Part shown: positions 27,590 through 36,281 of the stretch, in pieces
Layout of the letters: each line of letters opens with the position of its first letter
Numbering within the stretch: position 1 is the stretch's first letter
Assembly (NCBI RefSeq): GCF_017302985.1
Contig: NZ_JAFIMU010000007.1
Location: 744,001 to 808,000 of the forward strand
Reading direction: 5' to 3'
Source: Corallococcus macrosporus
GTDB lineage: Bacteria > Myxococcota > Myxococcia > Myxococcales > Myxococcaceae
DNA: 64,000 bases
Notes under the pieces: model-generated
Database searches by the model: none
Told to the model about the DNA's origin: nothing
Seen by the model: only the letters and a program-made list of their open reading frames with translations
Translations under genes and position numbers: made by a program

Positions 27590-28906
27590 TCAGTAAAGCT
27601 TGCGCAGCCGGGCCGCGAAGAAGCCGTCGTAGCCCTCCGGCCCGGGCAGCGTGCGCAGCCAGGCCTGGGCGAGCGGCAGTTTGAGGCCGGGCAGCACGGG
27701 CGGCTCGGCCGTCCACTCCGGGTGGCTGCGCAGGAACATGTCCACCTGGTCCTGGCCCTCCTGCGGCTCCGGCGTGCAGACGGCGTAGACGAGCAGGCCG
27801 CCGGGCGGCACCGCCTCCTGGCAGTTCTCCAGGATGCGCCGCTGGAGCGTGGCCAGCCGCGCCACGTCCTCCTCCTTGCGGCGGTATCTCAGCTCCGGGT
27901 GCCGGCGCAGCGTGCCAAGGCCCGAGCACGGCGCGTCCACCACCACCGCGTGGAACTCGCCCCAGCTCTCCGGGAACGGCTCGGAGGCGTCATGCGCGAA
28001 GGCCTTCAGGCGGCCGGACAGCCCCAGCCGCTGGGCCTCCGCGTCGATCTTCCGCAGCTTGTTGGCGTGCAGGTCCACCGCGACGACGTCGTGCGTCTCC
28101 GCCTGGTGACAGGCCTTGCCGCCCGGCGCCGCGCACGCGTCCAGCACGCGCGCGGACTCCGGGATGGCGCCGTAGACGCCCACCAGCTGCGCGGCCTCGT
28201 CCTGCACCTGCCACAGCCCTTCCGCGTAGCCGTACACGTCCTCCACGCGGCCCACGGACGGCAGGATGATGCCCACGGGAGAGGACTCCGTGGCGCGCGC
28301 CTCCACGCCCACTTCCTTCAGCTGCGCGAGCAGCGCGTCGCGCGTCACCTTGGCGCTGTTGGCGCGGATGACGACGGTGGGGGGCGTGTTGTTTGCGACG
28401 AGCATGGCCTCCGCGCGCTCGCGGCCGAACTGGCGGATCCACCGCTCCACCAGCCAGCGCGGGTGGCTCTCGCGCACGGACAGGTACTCCACCGGATCCT
28501 TCTGCGAGGGCAGCGGCGGCGAGGGCAGCTCGGACAGCTTGCGCAGGATGGCGTTGGTGAAGCCCGCCGCGCGCCCGAGGCCCACGTCCTTGAGCGCCTG
28601 GACGGTCTCCGCCACGGCGGCGCGCGCGGGCACGCGGGTGTGGAAGAGCTGGTAGGCACCGATGCGCAGCGCCGCCAGGACCTTGTCCTCCAGCGCGTCC
28701 AGCTTGCGGTCCGCGAAGCGGGTGATGGCGTAGTCCAGCGCCATCTGCCGGCGGGTGGCGCCGTAGGTCAGCTCGGTGACGAGCCCCGCGTCGCGAGGGT
28801 CCTTCGGAGGCGACTCCGACAGCACCGTGTCCAGCACCACGTTGAGGTAGGCGTCCGTGGCGCGCACGCGCGCGAGGATGTTGATGGCGAGGGTACGGGC
28901 GTTCAT
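27590..28906 (-). CDS. rsmB: 16S rRNA (cytosine-C5) methyltransferase RsmB
   Basis: A 438-aa protein that methylates C967 of 16S rRNA. A NusB-like RNA-binding domain covers about residues 1-135. The SAM-dependent domain has motif I DACAAPGGKACH, the catalytic-cysteine motifs DAPCSG and YAVCTP, and the C-terminal YDGFFAARL. Length and architecture are those of E. coli RsmB. It is the last gene of the fmt operon: its ATG overlaps the stop of the AroQ-like gene (ATGA), so translation is coupled. Confidence 0.93.
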   Translation of the reverse strand: MNARTLAINILARVRATDAYLNVVLDTVLSESPPKDPRDAGLVTELTYGATRRQMALDYAITRFADRKLDALEDKVLAALRIGAYQLFHTRVPARAAVAETVQALKDVGLGRAAGFTNAILRKLSELPSPPLPSQKDPVEYLSVRESHPRWLVERWIRQFGRERAEAMLVANNTPPTVVIRANSAKVTRDALLAQLKEVGVEARATESSPVGIILPSVGRVEDVYGYAEGLWQVQDEAAQLVGVYGAIPESARVLDACAAPGGKACHQAETHDVVAVDLHANKLRKIDAEAQRLGLSGRLKAFAHDASEPFPESWGEFHAVVVDAPCSGLGTLRRHPELRYRRKEEDVARLATLQRRILENCQEAVPPGGLLVYAVCTPEPQEGQDQVDMFLRSHPEWTAEPPVLPGLKLPLAQAWLRTLPGPEGYDGFFAARLRKLY

Positions 28907-29862
28907 CCTTCTTCCAGCCGGGTCATCAGGTCCACCAGTTGCGTGTCCGTCAGCCGCGTCGCGGGCAGATGGGACAGGGTGAGGCTCTGGAGGCTGTCCT
29001 CCAGGAGCTCGCGGTGGCCGCTCTCCGCCGGTTCACCACGCTGGACCTGCTGATACTTCGCGCGGGCCCAGGTGGCCAGCTCCGCTTCACTGAGCCGCCC
29101 GGCCAGCCGGTCCGCGATCTTCTGGCGCACGAGCGCCCGCGTGAGCAGGTCCGAGGCCGGCGTGGCCCCGGCCTTCGCGGCGCGGCCCAGCGTCTTGCCC
29201 GCCTTGCCCTCCCCCTTCACGACGGTGGGCGTGGACTTGCGGCCCAGCGTCTTCAGCGGCCCGCCGGCCTCCGCCGTGCGGCGCAGCGAGCGCGCGGGCG
29301 CGACCAGCGGCGTGAGCTCCGGCGCGTCGTCCTTCTTGAGCGGGTGCACGCGGCCCACCAGCTTGGGCTTCGGGCGGGGGCCGTCGTCCTCCGGCTCGGC
29401 GCCCTTCTTGCGGCGGCCCAGCGTCTTCACCGGCCCGGGAATGGTGGGGTGGAAGATGCCGCTCGCGAAGGTTTCCAGGGCCTGGATGTACGGGTCGAAG
29501 CCGTGCAGTCCCAGCACCTGCATGGCGCACGCCTCGGCCACCACGGACTCGCGCGCGGGCGGCTTGAGCAGGACCTCGATGGCGGGCAGCCCCACCGCCT
29601 CCAGCGCCTCCTTCAGCGCGTAGGACGTGAAGTAGCCCGCCGGGTTGATGAGGATGCCCTCCACCTTCTTGCGCTCGGCGTGGATCGTGTCGATGAGGAC
29701 GCCTTCGTGATTGGACTGGACGATGGTCAGCTCCAGTCCCAGGTCCTTCGCCTTCGCGCGCAGGGCCGCGTCGAGGTCCGGCAGGCGGCCCCCCGCGACG
29801 TCCTCGCGCTCCCCCAGGAGGTTGAGGTTCGGCCCGTGCAACACCAGCAGCTTCATGCCCAT
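28903..29862 (-). CDS. type II dehydroquinase (AroQ)-like protein, catalytic residues missing, with long C-terminal extension
   Basis: Residues about 1-140 have the AroQ fold (KLLVLHGPNLNLLGER, IVQSNHEGVLID, ILINPAGYFTSYALKEAL, AIEVLLKPPARES). Compared with active AroQ, the catalytic Tyr of the RExxxYG loop is Gly (REDVAGG), the motif SHTS is shortened to FTS so the His is gone, and the second His (EVHL/EVHI) is Leu. Arg, Asn and one Arg remain. A Lys/Arg-rich linker with three KTLGR units follows, then a helical C-terminus. The start at 29862 has GGAG eight bases upstream. It sits between fmt and rsmB. It probably binds a ligand or partner rather than doing shikimate-pathway chemistry (inference). 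Confidence 0.75.
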   Translation of the reverse strand: MGMKLLVLHGPNLNLLGEREDVAGGRLPDLDAALRAKAKDLGLELTIVQSNHEGVLIDTIHAERKKVEGILINPAGYFTSYALKEALEAVGLPAIEVLLKPPARESVVAEACAMQVLGLHGFDPYIQALETFASGIFHPTIPGPVKTLGRRKKGAEPEDDGPRPKPKLVGRVHPLKKDDAPELTPLVAPARSLRRTAEAGGPLKTLGRKSTPTVVKGEGKAGKTLGRAAKAGATPASDLLTRALVRQKIADRLAGRLSEAELATWARAKYQQVQRGEPAESGHRELLEDSLQSLTLSHLPATRLTDTQLVDLMTRLEEG

Positions 29863-29911
29863 CCGTGAGACTCCATCGCGCAAGGATTCCACATGGCGCT
29901 CGGGGGCGCGC

Positions 29912-30850
29912 TTACGACGTGAACGGCTGACTGCCCGGCTGCAATCTGTTTCCGGAGAGGAAGTCCGCCGCGCGCATCACCCGCTTGCCCTCTGGCTGGA
30001 CCTCCAGGAGGACAACCGAGCCCTCGCCGCAAGCGACCTCGATGCCCTCCGGCCCTGCTGACAGCACCGTCCCGGGCGCACCCTTCCCGGCCGCCGGCTG
30101 CATCCGGTGCACCTTGAAGACCTTACCGCCCAGCAGCGTGTACGCGCCGGGCCACGGCGTGAAGGCGCGCAGGCGCCGGTCCAGCTCCACCGCCGGCTTC
30201 GTGAAGTCCAGCTTCCCGTTCTCCTTGTCGATGATGGGCGCCAGCACCATGCCCTCGGACGGCTGGGGCTGGGGCGTCAGCTCGCCACGGAGGTAGCGCG
30301 GCAGGGACTCGCGCAGGATGTCGCCGCCCAGCGCGGACAGCTTCGCGTGCAGCGTGGCGCTCGTCTCATCCGGCGCGATGGGCAGCCGCTTCATGTCCAG
30401 CACGGGGCCGGTGTCCAGGCCCTCGTCCATCACCATCAGGGACACGCCCGTCTCGCTGTCGCCATGCGCGATGGCCCACTGGATGGGCGCGGCGCCCCGG
30501 AAGCGCGGCAGCAGCGAGGCGTGTACGTTCACGCAGCCCTTCGCGGGCAGGGACAGCAGGTCCTTGGGGAGGATCTTCCCGTACGCCGTCACCACGCAGA
30601 CGTCGGGGGCATACTGGCGCAGCTCCTCGGAGAACGGCGGCGTGCGCAGCTTCTGCGGCTGGAGCACGGGGATGCCCTTCTCCAGCGCGCGCTCCTTCAC
30701 GGGCGGCGCGGTGACGGCGTTGCCCCGGCCCTTGGGCTTGTCCGGCTGGGTGACGACGGCCACGACGTCGCCCACGTCGAAGCAGGCCTCCAGCGAGGCC
30801 ACGGCGAACTCGGGCGTGCCCATGAAGACGATGCGGGGTCGGCTGCTCAT
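29912..30850 (-). CDS. fmt: methionyl-tRNA formyltransferase
   Basis: A 312-aa enzyme that formylates Met-tRNAfMet for translation initiation. The 10-formyl-THF site includes Asn108, His110 and Asp146 in NVHASLLPRFRGAAPIQWAI and DEGLDTG. The C-terminal domain binds tRNA. Length matches E. coli Fmt. The start is the ATG at 30850 (MSSRPRIVFMGTPEFA); the frame is open further upstream. No def gene precedes it, the usual partner in other bacteria. Confidence 0.95.
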   Translation of the reverse strand: MSSRPRIVFMGTPEFAVASLEACFDVGDVVAVVTQPDKPKGRGNAVTAPPVKERALEKGIPVLQPQKLRTPPFSEELRQYAPDVCVVTAYGKILPKDLLSLPAKGCVNVHASLLPRFRGAAPIQWAIAHGDSETGVSLMVMDEGLDTGPVLDMKRLPIAPDETSATLHAKLSALGGDILRESLPRYLRGELTPQPQPSEGMVLAPIIDKENGKLDFTKPAVELDRRLRAFTPWPGAYTLLGGKVFKVHRMQPAAGKGAPGTVLSAGPEGIEVACGEGSVVLLEVQPEGKRVMRAADFLSGNRLQPGSQPFTS

Positions 30851-30884
30851 GTGAGGGAAATCTCTTGAGGAAGAAGGGAGGGTT

Positions 30885-31475
30885 TCAGGCCACGGACTTG
30901 AAGGTGGCCGGCGGCGCGGACGTGTCCACCGCCTGGCGCTTGCGCGTGCGCAGCGCTTCCAGCGTGGCCAGGGCCTCTCGGGACTCCGGCGTGGTGGCCA
31001 CGTCCTTGAGGGCCTCCAGGGCCTTCTCCAGCGCGAGCGCTTCATCCGCCTCACGCTGCCGGATGCGGTCCACCGCTTCGCTGAAGCGCCCGAAGAAGGC
31101 GCGCAGCTCGTCCTTGCGCCGCAGGGGGCGCAGGCGCGGGTAGCGCCCCGCCGCCAACGCCGCGACATAGAGGCTCATCACGTGGACGGGGCCCGCCACA
31201 CGGTGCGTGAAGAGGAGCCCGAACAACCCGAGCGCGATGCCCAGGCCCACGGTGGCGACGCCCGTGAGCCACCAGAGCGTCTCCTCGCCGGACATGCCGC
31301 CTTCGGCCGCCATGCGGTGCACCTGGTGAGCGAGCACGCCGAACAGCAGCATGCTCCCGGCCCCCATCCCCGTGAGCAGCAGGATGTATTTGAGCTGGAA
31401 TTCCCGGTCGAGCAGGTACGTCCGGCGCACGATGGTCGGACGCGACGCGTTACGACTGTCTTCAGCAGGTGCCAT
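30885..31475 (-). CDS. two-TM membrane protein with HAMP-like segment
   Basis: A 196-aa protein. TM1 is about residues 28-50 (YILLLTGMGAGSMLLFGVL), TM2 is about 66-88 (WLTGVATVGLGIALGLFGLLF). A HAMP-like linker (THRVAGPVHVMSLYVAALAAGRYPRL) and a coiled-coil of about 70 residues follow, with no kinase or methylation domain. It is the first gene of the fmt-rsmB operon, 34 bp before fmt. The start at 31475 avoids an unlikely extension to 31568. Function unknown. Confidence 0.7.
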   Translation of the reverse strand: MAPAEDSRNASRPTIVRRTYLLDREFQLKYILLLTGMGAGSMLLFGVLAHQVHRMAAEGGMSGEETLWWLTGVATVGLGIALGLFGLLFTHRVAGPVHVMSLYVAALAAGRYPRLRPLRRKDELRAFFGRFSEAVDRIRQREADEALALEKALEALKDVATTPESREALATLEALRTRKRQAVDTSAPPATFKSVA

Positions 31476-31510
31476 GTCGTTGACCAGCGTACCCCAGGAG
31501 GTGGGGGAGG

Positions 31511-31569
31511 TTTGCGTCCTTCGTGAGGACAGGTCTACACCCGACGAAAGCCTGTCGTACGGACGCAAA
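31511..31569 (+). promoter_or_regulatory. leader hairpin adjoining the Shine-Dalgarno of the HEAT lipoprotein gene
   Basis: TTTGCGTCC (31511-31519) and GGACGCAAA (31561-31569) are exact reverse complements. Inside lies a second stem GACAGG/CCTGTC (31528-31533, 31551-31556). The right outer arm runs directly into the ribosome site AAGGAG before the ATG at 31578, so folding could control initiation. Confidence 0.5.
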
Positions 31570-31577
31570 GGAGCCCC

Positions 31578-33173
31578 ATGTCCCGCTCATTCGTCGCCCT
31601 GTCCCTGGCGGTGTCCTGCCTTGCCCTTGGAGGTTGCAAGAAGGAGGACCCCAAGACGCCGGAGTACTGGCAGTCCAGTCTGGAGGGGGCGAAGCGCCCC
31701 GATGACCGGGTGCGAGTGATTGAGTCGATGCGCACGTCGGGCAACGTCAACGAGCAGTTCCTGCCCTTCCTGCACGCGCGGCTGTCCTCGGAGCGCCGGC
31801 CGGAGGTGAAGGCGGCGGTGGCCCGGGCGCTGGGGGACTTGCACCACCCGACGTCGCTGGAGCCGCTGACGGCGGCGCTGGACCCCGGGGCGTCGGACAC
31901 GTCCGTGCAGCAGGTGAACAAGGCGGTGGTGGGCGCGCTGGGGCGCATCGGGGATGAGCGCGCGGTGCCATCGCTGGTGCCCTTGCTGCGCAGCAAGGAC
32001 AACTACACGCGCATCGAGGCCATCCAGGTGCTGGGCGCGATGAAGGCGAAGCCGGCGGTGGAGCCGCTCATCCAGCTGGCCACGGACGAGGCCACGGAGC
32101 CGTTCCTCAACAAGAAGGCCATCGAGGCGCTGGGGCAGATTGGGGATCCGCGCGCGGTGCCGGCGCTGATGCGCACGCTGACGAAGGAGCGCCGGGGCGT
32201 GTCGTTCTACGTGGAGAGCAGCTTCGCGCTGTTCCAGCTGGGAGCGCCCGCGGCGGACGCGCTGTTGCCGGTGCTGGAGGGCAAGGACGCGGAGCTGCTC
32301 ACGTGGGCGAAGGCGCAGGGCGTGAACCCGGCCAGCTACCCGATGAAGGCCGCGCAGGTGCTGGGCGACCTGCGGGAGAAGCGCGCGGTGCCGTCGCTGC
32401 TCAAGCAGCTGTCGTTCACGCACTCGGATCCGCAGATTCAAGCGCTGGTGCGGATGCAAGCGGCGGATGCGCTCGGGCGGATGCGCGCGCCGGAGGCGGT
32501 GAAGCCGCTCTCGGGGCTCGTGACCGAGCCGGATCCGACGGTGCGGGATGCGTACGTGCGGGCGCTGACGCTGCTGGGCAGCCGGGACGCGCTGCCCGCG
32601 CTGGAGAAGGCGGCGGGCAGCGGGGACTGGTACGCGCGGGAGATCGCGGTGAAGGGCATCGCGCTGCTGGGGGATGCGCGTGAGCAGCCGGTGCTCGCGA
32701 AGCTGGCGGCGGCGGAGCCGGCGCGCACGGCGGCGGACTGCAAGGAGACGGGCGAGGAGGGCTGTGACGACGCGGCGGCGCTGGGCAAGAAGCGCGTGGA
32801 CCAGGTGCAGGGCTACGCGAGCGTGCTGGAGGCGGCGCAGGCGTGCAACGGCGACGCGGGCTGCTGGTCGCAGCGGCTGCCCAAGGCGAACGCGGTGCTG
32901 TTGCAGCGCGCGGCGCTGGAGCTGGGGCGGCTGGGAGCCGCGGACCAGGGCCCGACGCTGGCCACCCGGCTCGCCGAGCGCGACACCGAAGCGCGAGCCA
33001 CGGTCATCCAGGCCGTGGACTGGCTGGCGGACGCCCCCGGCGCGGCGAAGAAGCTGCGCGAGGCGTCCCTGCCCGCGCTGAAGAAGCAGCTCGAGGACGA
33101 GAAGGGCAACTCCAACTTCGTGCGCGTGAACGAAGACCTGCGCCGGCTGCTGGTGAAGCTGGAGCGCGCGTAA
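31578..33173 (+). CDS. HEAT-repeat lipoprotein
   Basis: A 531-aa protein. The signal peptide ends in the lipobox LALGGC with Cys20. The mature protein is built of HEAT/PBS-lyase-type helical repeats (e.g. AVVGALGRIGDERAVPSLVPLL, AIEALGQIGDPRAVPALM, AAQVLGDLREKRAVPSLLKQL). About ten can be counted by eye. A Cys-containing insert (about residues 380-430, CKETGEEGCDD, CNGDAGCW) interrupts the array and may form disulfides. Such lipoproteins act as protein-binding scaffolds in the envelope; the partner is unknown. Confidence 0.85.
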   Translation: MSRSFVALSLAVSCLALGGCKKEDPKTPEYWQSSLEGAKRPDDRVRVIESMRTSGNVNEQFLPFLHARLSSERRPEVKAAVARALGDLHHPTSLEPLTAALDPGASDTSVQQVNKAVVGALGRIGDERAVPSLVPLLRSKDNYTRIEAIQVLGAMKAKPAVEPLIQLATDEATEPFLNKKAIEALGQIGDPRAVPALMRTLTKERRGVSFYVESSFALFQLGAPAADALLPVLEGKDAELLTWAKAQGVNPASYPMKAAQVLGDLREKRAVPSLLKQLSFTHSDPQIQALVRMQAADALGRMRAPEAVKPLSGLVTEPDPTVRDAYVRALTLLGSRDALPALEKAAGSGDWYAREIAVKGIALLGDAREQPVLAKLAAAEPARTAADCKETGEEGCDDAAALGKKRVDQVQGYASVLEAAQACNGDAGCWSQRLPKANAVLLQRAALELGRLGAADQGPTLATRLAERDTEARATVIQAVDWLADAPGAAKKLREASLPALKKQLEDEKGNSNFVRVNEDLRRLLVKLERA

Positions 33174-33198
33174 CGAGCAGCAGGCTGCGTGCAGCGCG

Positions 33199-33220
33199 GA
33201 GGGCACGCCCGTGTGCCCTC
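33199..33220 (+). terminator. 8-bp hairpin downstream of HEAT lipoprotein gene
   Basis: GAGGGCAC and GTGCCCTC pair perfectly around a 6-nt loop 26 bp after the stop at 33173. There is no T-run; the gene beyond is convergent. Confidence 0.5.
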
Positions 33221-33236
33221 GCGCAGGCCACAGCCG

Positions 33237-33341
33237 TCGCGCTCACGGGCCGACCTGCCGCGCGCAGGTCGCCTCTTCCGCGGGCGGCAGCACTCGCGCT
33301 CACGAGGTGACCGCCGCGCCCAGGTCGCGTCCTCCGCGAGC
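33237..33341. repeat. imperfect direct repeat, two ~48-bp copies
   Basis: Copies at 33237-33285 and 33294-33341 begin TCGCGCTCACG and end CTCCGCG(A)G/TTCCGCGGG-like. They align with a few substitutions and small indels. They fill the gap between the convergent lipoprotein and FUSC genes. Origin unknown. Confidence 0.5.
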
Positions 33342-33347
33342 CTCGAC

Positions 33348-35546
33348 TCACGCGGGGACGGGCGTGGCGCCGTCCTCCGAGGCGCGCAGTGCCGGTGGCA
33401 TGCGCTCCACCGCGTGGTGGAGCACGTTCAACTGGCGCACCAGTCGGGTCACCTGCGTGCGCGCCAGCGCGTCCGTGCCGTCCAGCCCGGGCGCCTCGCG
33501 CTTGAGCCCTGTCGGCACGCGATGCGCGACCAGCGCCGCTGACAACTCCTCCAGCGCGTCCGTCGCGTAGCGCACCACCGGCTCCAGGTTCGACTCCGGA
33601 TGCCAGGCGCGGCTTGCCGCCAATGCAGTCACCGCCGCCGTGAAGCGCCTGGCGTAGGTGATCAACGCCATCCCCGGCTCCAGCTCCTTCGCCGGCCCCT
33701 TCCACTCGCTCAAGAGCCGCTGGAACGACGCCTCCGCGGACAAGAGCGCCACGCCCACCTTGCGCCTTGCCTCCCTGAGCGCGGCCTCCGTGGGCACCGG
33801 CGTCCTCGCCACCTCGCGCAGGTAGTCCTGGTCCGCCTTCAGCACACAGGCCACCTCCTCCGCGAAGCGTGCGTGCTCCGGGTTCGGCCAGAGCAGCCGG
33901 ATGCCCACCAGCGCCAGCACGCCACCCATCAGCGTGTTCAGGATGCGCACCCCCGCGAGCCTCCAGTCCCCCGTCTGGAGCTCCGCGAGCAACACCAGCG
34001 CTGGCGCCAGCAGCACCTGGTAGACCGTGAAGTTCAACGGCCGCACGCTCACCGATACGCAGACCAGCAACACGATGGCCACGAGCATCATCCATTGCGC
34101 CGGCAGCACGTGCACCAGCCCCATGGCCAGCACGCTCCCCACGAACGTCCCCGCCACACGCTGAAGCCCCTTCTCCGTCGTGAGCCCCGCGTACGGCTGC
34201 AACACGACAATCACCGTGATGGTCACCCAGTACCAGTGGTTGAGCCCCAGCCCCTCCGCCAGCGCCGTCGCCACCGTCGCGGTGAGCCCCAGCCGCAGCG
34301 CGTGCCGGAACACCACCGACTCCGGCGTCAGGTGGTCGCGCAGCACCTTCCACCCCGAGCGCCTACGCCCCGGCTCCAGCCCCAACGGCTTCGTGTCCCG
34401 CTCCGGCAGCGGCTCGCCACTCTCCAGCCGCGCCGCCACATCCAGCGCCACCGCGCTGTACTCCCGTAGCCGCCCCAGCAGCCCCGCGACGTGCGCGTAC
34501 TGCGAGCGCGCCGGCTCCGGCGGCCCACCCTCCGCCTGGAGCACCCGCATCACCCGCTCCGCGTCCCACGACGACGGCACCGGCACCGAGCCCCGCGCCA
34601 GCGCGCCCACCACGCCCCGCAGGTCCACCGCCAGCGCCCCCAGCGCATGCTGTGACTCCATGCGGGCCGTGCGGCACGCGCCCTGTCGCGGTGCCTCGTC
34701 CAGCGCCTCCGACATCGCCGTGAACAGGAGCGACAGCGCGTCCGCGTCCTCCAGCAGCACCAGCAGGTACTCGCCCCGGCCGCTCTCCTCCTGGCGTCCC
34801 TGGCGTGTGGCGCCCAGCGTCGCTCGCGCCGTCTCCAGCGTCCGCCGCATGCGCGCGGCCCGCTGCACCGCCTCCCACGTCCCCACCCGCGAAGGCCCCT
34901 CCATGGGCCAGGCCGCCATCGCCTCCGAGACCTCCGCCAGCTCCTCGTAGCAGGCCGCGATGGCCAGCCGTGCCGGGCGGTAGGGCCTCAGCGGCCACAG
35001 CACCAGCGCCAGGAACATGGACCACACGCCGCCCGCCACGAAGTACGCCGCCTGCATCAGCACCGCGTCCAGCCCGCGCTGCGGCAGGGCCAGCGACACC
35101 ACGAACAGGTTCGCCAGCAGCATGCCCACGATGCCCGGCGTGTCCCCGAAGCTGCGCGCGAAGCCGCACGCCGTCACCCAGAAGAGCGTCAGCGCCACGT
35201 CCACCCAGAAGGGACTGGGCAGCGCGACGATGAACCCCACCAGCGCGCCCAGCACCGTCATCGCCCCCATGGCCCGGGCGCGCGTGCGGTACGGCCCGCC
35301 CTTGTCCACCAGGGCGACGAAGAGCCCCGCCATGCCCGCCCACGACGCGGCCGGCTTTCCCAACATCGCGGAGACAGCCAGCGGCACGCCCAGCGCCAGC
35401 GCCGTGCGAAGCCCCGCCGCCATCGCGGGCCGGCCCGGCTGGAAGCGGAAGAGGCCCGCGACGTGGCGGGGCAGGTGTCCCCGGGCCGCACGCCCGCGTG
35501 GCGCCACCCAGCCCTCCGCCACCGGCTCGCCTCCGTCCCCGCGCAT
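33348..35546 (-). CDS. FUSC-family membrane protein (aromatic-acid exporter type)
   Basis: A 732-aa protein with two blocks of six hydrophobic segments: residues about 40-170 (GLRTALALGVPLAVSAML, MTVLGALVGFIVALPS) and about 420-560 (LGLTATVATALAEGLGLNHWYW, LLVAIVLLVC, LALVGIRLLWP). A large cytoplasmic part lies between and after them. This is the YccS/fusaric-acid-resistance-type layout. The substrate is unknown. The ATG at 35546 is preferred over the GTG at 35552 because AAGGAG is properly spaced. It lies about 100 bp downstream of the S4 paralogue on the same strand. Confidence 0.85.
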   Translation of the reverse strand: MRGDGGEPVAEGWVAPRGRAARGHLPRHVAGLFRFQPGRPAMAAGLRTALALGVPLAVSAMLGKPAASWAGMAGLFVALVDKGGPYRTRARAMGAMTVLGALVGFIVALPSPFWVDVALTLFWVTACGFARSFGDTPGIVGMLLANLFVVSLALPQRGLDAVLMQAAYFVAGGVWSMFLALVLWPLRPYRPARLAIAACYEELAEVSEAMAAWPMEGPSRVGTWEAVQRAARMRRTLETARATLGATRQGRQEESGRGEYLLVLLEDADALSLLFTAMSEALDEAPRQGACRTARMESQHALGALAVDLRGVVGALARGSVPVPSSWDAERVMRVLQAEGGPPEPARSQYAHVAGLLGRLREYSAVALDVAARLESGEPLPERDTKPLGLEPGRRRSGWKVLRDHLTPESVVFRHALRLGLTATVATALAEGLGLNHWYWVTITVIVVLQPYAGLTTEKGLQRVAGTFVGSVLAMGLVHVLPAQWMMLVAIVLLVCVSVSVRPLNFTVYQVLLAPALVLLAELQTGDWRLAGVRILNTLMGGVLALVGIRLLWPNPEHARFAEEVACVLKADQDYLREVARTPVPTEAALREARRKVGVALLSAEASFQRLLSEWKGPAKELEPGMALITYARRFTAAVTALAASRAWHPESNLEPVVRYATDALEELSAALVAHRVPTGLKREAPGLDGTDALARTQVTRLVRQLNVLHHAVERMPPALRASEDGATPVPA

Positions 35547-35648
35547 CCCCACTCCTTCCTCTCGAGCAAGAAGATGGGGAGCGCGAGCGCCGGAATCCGC
35601 CCCTGCCCGCCCGCATGCCCGGCGGACGGGAGGAGAGCGGCCGGACGG

Positions 35649-36281
35649 TCAGCTGCGCTGCGCGTAGTACTCGACGATGAACGGCTCGTTCACGTCCACG
35701 GGGATCTCCTCGCGCTCGGGCAGGCGCACGTAGCGCATGCCCTCCCCTTCCCCCAGGACCTGCACGTACGCGGGCACCTGCCGGGACTTCATCCGGCCGA
35801 AAGCGTCCTGCACCACCGTGAGCTTCAGGTGCGCTGGATGGAAGCGCACCTCGTTGCCCGGCTTGAGCCGGATGCTCGGGATGTCCGCGCGCTTGCCGTC
35901 CACCTGGAAGTAGCCGTGGCGCACGAACTGCCGCGCCTGGCGGATGCTCGTGGCCAGCCCCGCGCGCAGCACCAGCGCGTCCAGCCGGCTCTCCAGCAGT
36001 TGCATCAGCACCTTGCCCGTGTTGCCCGGCGCCTTGCGCGCCTCCAGGAAGGCGCTGCGGCACTGCTTCTCCAAGAGGCCGTAGTACAGCTTCAGCTTCT
36101 GCTTCTCCCGCAGCCGCTGCGCGAAGTCGCTCACCGACACGCGCGCCGTCGCCCCGTGCTGGCCCGGCGGATACGGCCGGCGCAGCACCGGATCCTTGTC
36201 GGGGTCCTTCGCGCTGATGCGCGACAGCGGGATGCCCAACCGCCGACACAGCTTCCCTCGCGGTCCCAGTTCACGTGCCAC
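35649..36281 (-). CDS. rpsD: ribosomal protein S4 paralogue without zinc-binding cysteines
   Basis: A 210-aa S4 family protein with the S4 RNA-binding domain ([27 protein letters not shown]) and the family C-terminus. Primary bacterial S4 of the zinc-ribbon type has four Cys near the N-terminus. Here the segment reads [20 protein letters not shown] and keeps a single Cys12; the later CxxxxC pair is absent. It is therefore the C-minus form that many bacteria deploy under zinc shortage. GTG start at 36281 has GGAGG eight bases upstream. A palindrome of Fur/Zur type lies 38 bp upstream. It probably duplicates a main rpsD elsewhere. Confidence 0.88.
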   Translation of the reverse strand: MARELGPRGKLCRRLGIPLSRISAKDPDKDPVLRRPYPPGQHGATARVSVSDFAQRLREKQKLKLYYGLLEKQCRSAFLEARKAPGNTGKVLMQLLESRLDALVLRAGLATSIRQARQFVRHGYFQVDGKRADIPSIRLKPGNEVRFHPAHLKLTVVQDAFGRMKSRQVPAYVQVLGEGEGMRYVRLPEREEIPVDVNEPFIVEYYAQRS

